From NCBI GenBank assembly GCA_945828175.1, contig CALZQD010000092.1, positions 1 to 6,849 of the forward strand: DNA of 6,849 bases, in the 5' to 3' direction. The notes beneath the pieces are model-generated. The model was not told the origin of the DNA and searched no databases. It was given only the letters and a program-made list of their open reading frames with translations. Positions within the stretch are counted from its first letter, which is position 1, and each line of letters begins with the position of its first letter. Source of the DNA: an uncultured Bacteroidales bacterium (GTDB lineage Bacteria; Bacteroidota; Bacteroidia; Bacteroidales; Muribaculaceae). The position numbers were made by a program, and so were the translations under genes. Shown here one piece after another: positions 6,702 through 6,849 of this stretch.

Positions 6702-6818
6702 TTAAATAAATCTATCCTGTAATACTTCTTCGACGTAGTCAAACGTTGTGAGGATCTCGACCTTGTCGTCGACGATCGCGAGGGTGTGCTCGTAGTGGGC
6801 CGAGGGTTTGTGGTCGCG
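6702..6818 (-). CDS. map: Methionine aminopeptidase, C-terminal fragment (cut by adapter)
   Basis: Only the last 38 codons remain. The frame reads RDHKPSAHYEHTLAIVDDKVEIL and so on, ending in LQDRFI and a TAA stop. The SAHYEHT motif is the conserved C-terminal block of type I methionine aminopeptidase, in which the Glu is a metal ligand and the block closes the pita-bread fold. The enzyme removes N-terminal Met from new proteins using a dinuclear metal centre. The upstream part is missing because the contig runs into Nextera adapter sequence at 6819, not because of a biological truncation. Position just before infA is the usual spc/alpha operon arrangement. Confidence 0.93.
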   Translation of the reverse strand, partial: RDHKPSAHYEHTLAIVDDKVEILTTFDYVEEVLQDRFI

Positions 6819-6849
6819 CTGTCTCTTATACACATCTCCGAGCCCACGA
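6819..6849. other. Nextera/Tn5 adapter contamination (not genomic)
   Basis: Positions 6819-6837 read CTGTCTCTTATACACATCT, the exact 19-bp Tn5 transposase mosaic end used in Nextera libraries. Positions 6838-6849 (CCGAGCCCACGA) match the beginning of the adjoining Nextera read-2 adapter. Read on the minus strand it produces the well-known artefact peptide MGSEMCIRDS. It should be trimmed from the contig. Confidence 0.98.

Noticed and set aside
6626..6847. A minus-strand frame starting MGSEMCIRDS and running past the contig join
   Set aside because: The first ten residues are the translated Nextera adapter, and the rest is an out-of-frame shadow of map and infA.

Overview
The window looks like a Bacteroidales (Bacteroidota) chromosomal contig, possibly Muribaculaceae or a relative; the family is a guess. 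The evidence is: (i) the core ribosomal run map-infA-rpmJ-rpsM-rpsK-rpsD-rpoA-rplQ, with proteins of Bacteroidota type; (ii) three promoters that fit the Bacteroidota housekeeping consensus TTTG-N19/20-TAnnTTTG; (iii) starts without clear Shine-Dalgarno sequences, preceded by A/T-rich DNA.

Layout, left to right. Positions 1-409 hold no credible protein gene. On the minus strand they carry two tandem promoters with the same -7 octamer and the same 20-nt spacer, plus a long untranslated leader running off the left edge. The edge sequence resembles the start of a Bacteroidota 16S rRNA, so this is most likely the control region of an rRNA operon whose 16S gene begins at or just beyond base 1. A foldable GC-rich element lies between the promoters. 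A plus-strand gene (634-1500) encodes a secreted DUF1460-type cysteine hydrolase. It converges on enolase (eno, minus) and the two share a strong bidirectional terminator. Upstream of eno is a very good promoter with a perfect 14-bp palindrome on its -33 side, then a terminator-like hairpin that ends the ribosomal operon. From 3189 to the right edge the minus strand is the distal spc/alpha operon, transcribed right to left: map (3' end only), infA, rpmJ, rpsM, rpsK, rpsD, rpoA, rplQ.

How the genes work together: S13, S11, S4, L17, L36 and IF1 build or start the ribosome, RpoA is the scaffold of RNA polymerase, and Map removes initiator methionines. Next to the rRNA promoters, most of the window is growth-rate-linked expression machinery. 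Enolase is glycolytic and has its own promoter. The most interesting non-coding signal is the 216-nt rpsK-rpsD gap. It folds on the mRNA strand into a nested structure (9-bp closing helix, a two-part arm capped by a UUCG tetraloop, a 7-bp hairpin, and a possible pseudoknot reaching toward the rpsD start), which suggests an S4 autoregulatory leader.

The last 31 bases (6819-6849) are not genomic. They are the 19-bp Tn5/Nextera mosaic end followed by Nextera adapter sequence, and they cut map artificially. Both contig ends therefore reflect assembly or library effects: a repeat boundary on the left and an adapter on the right.
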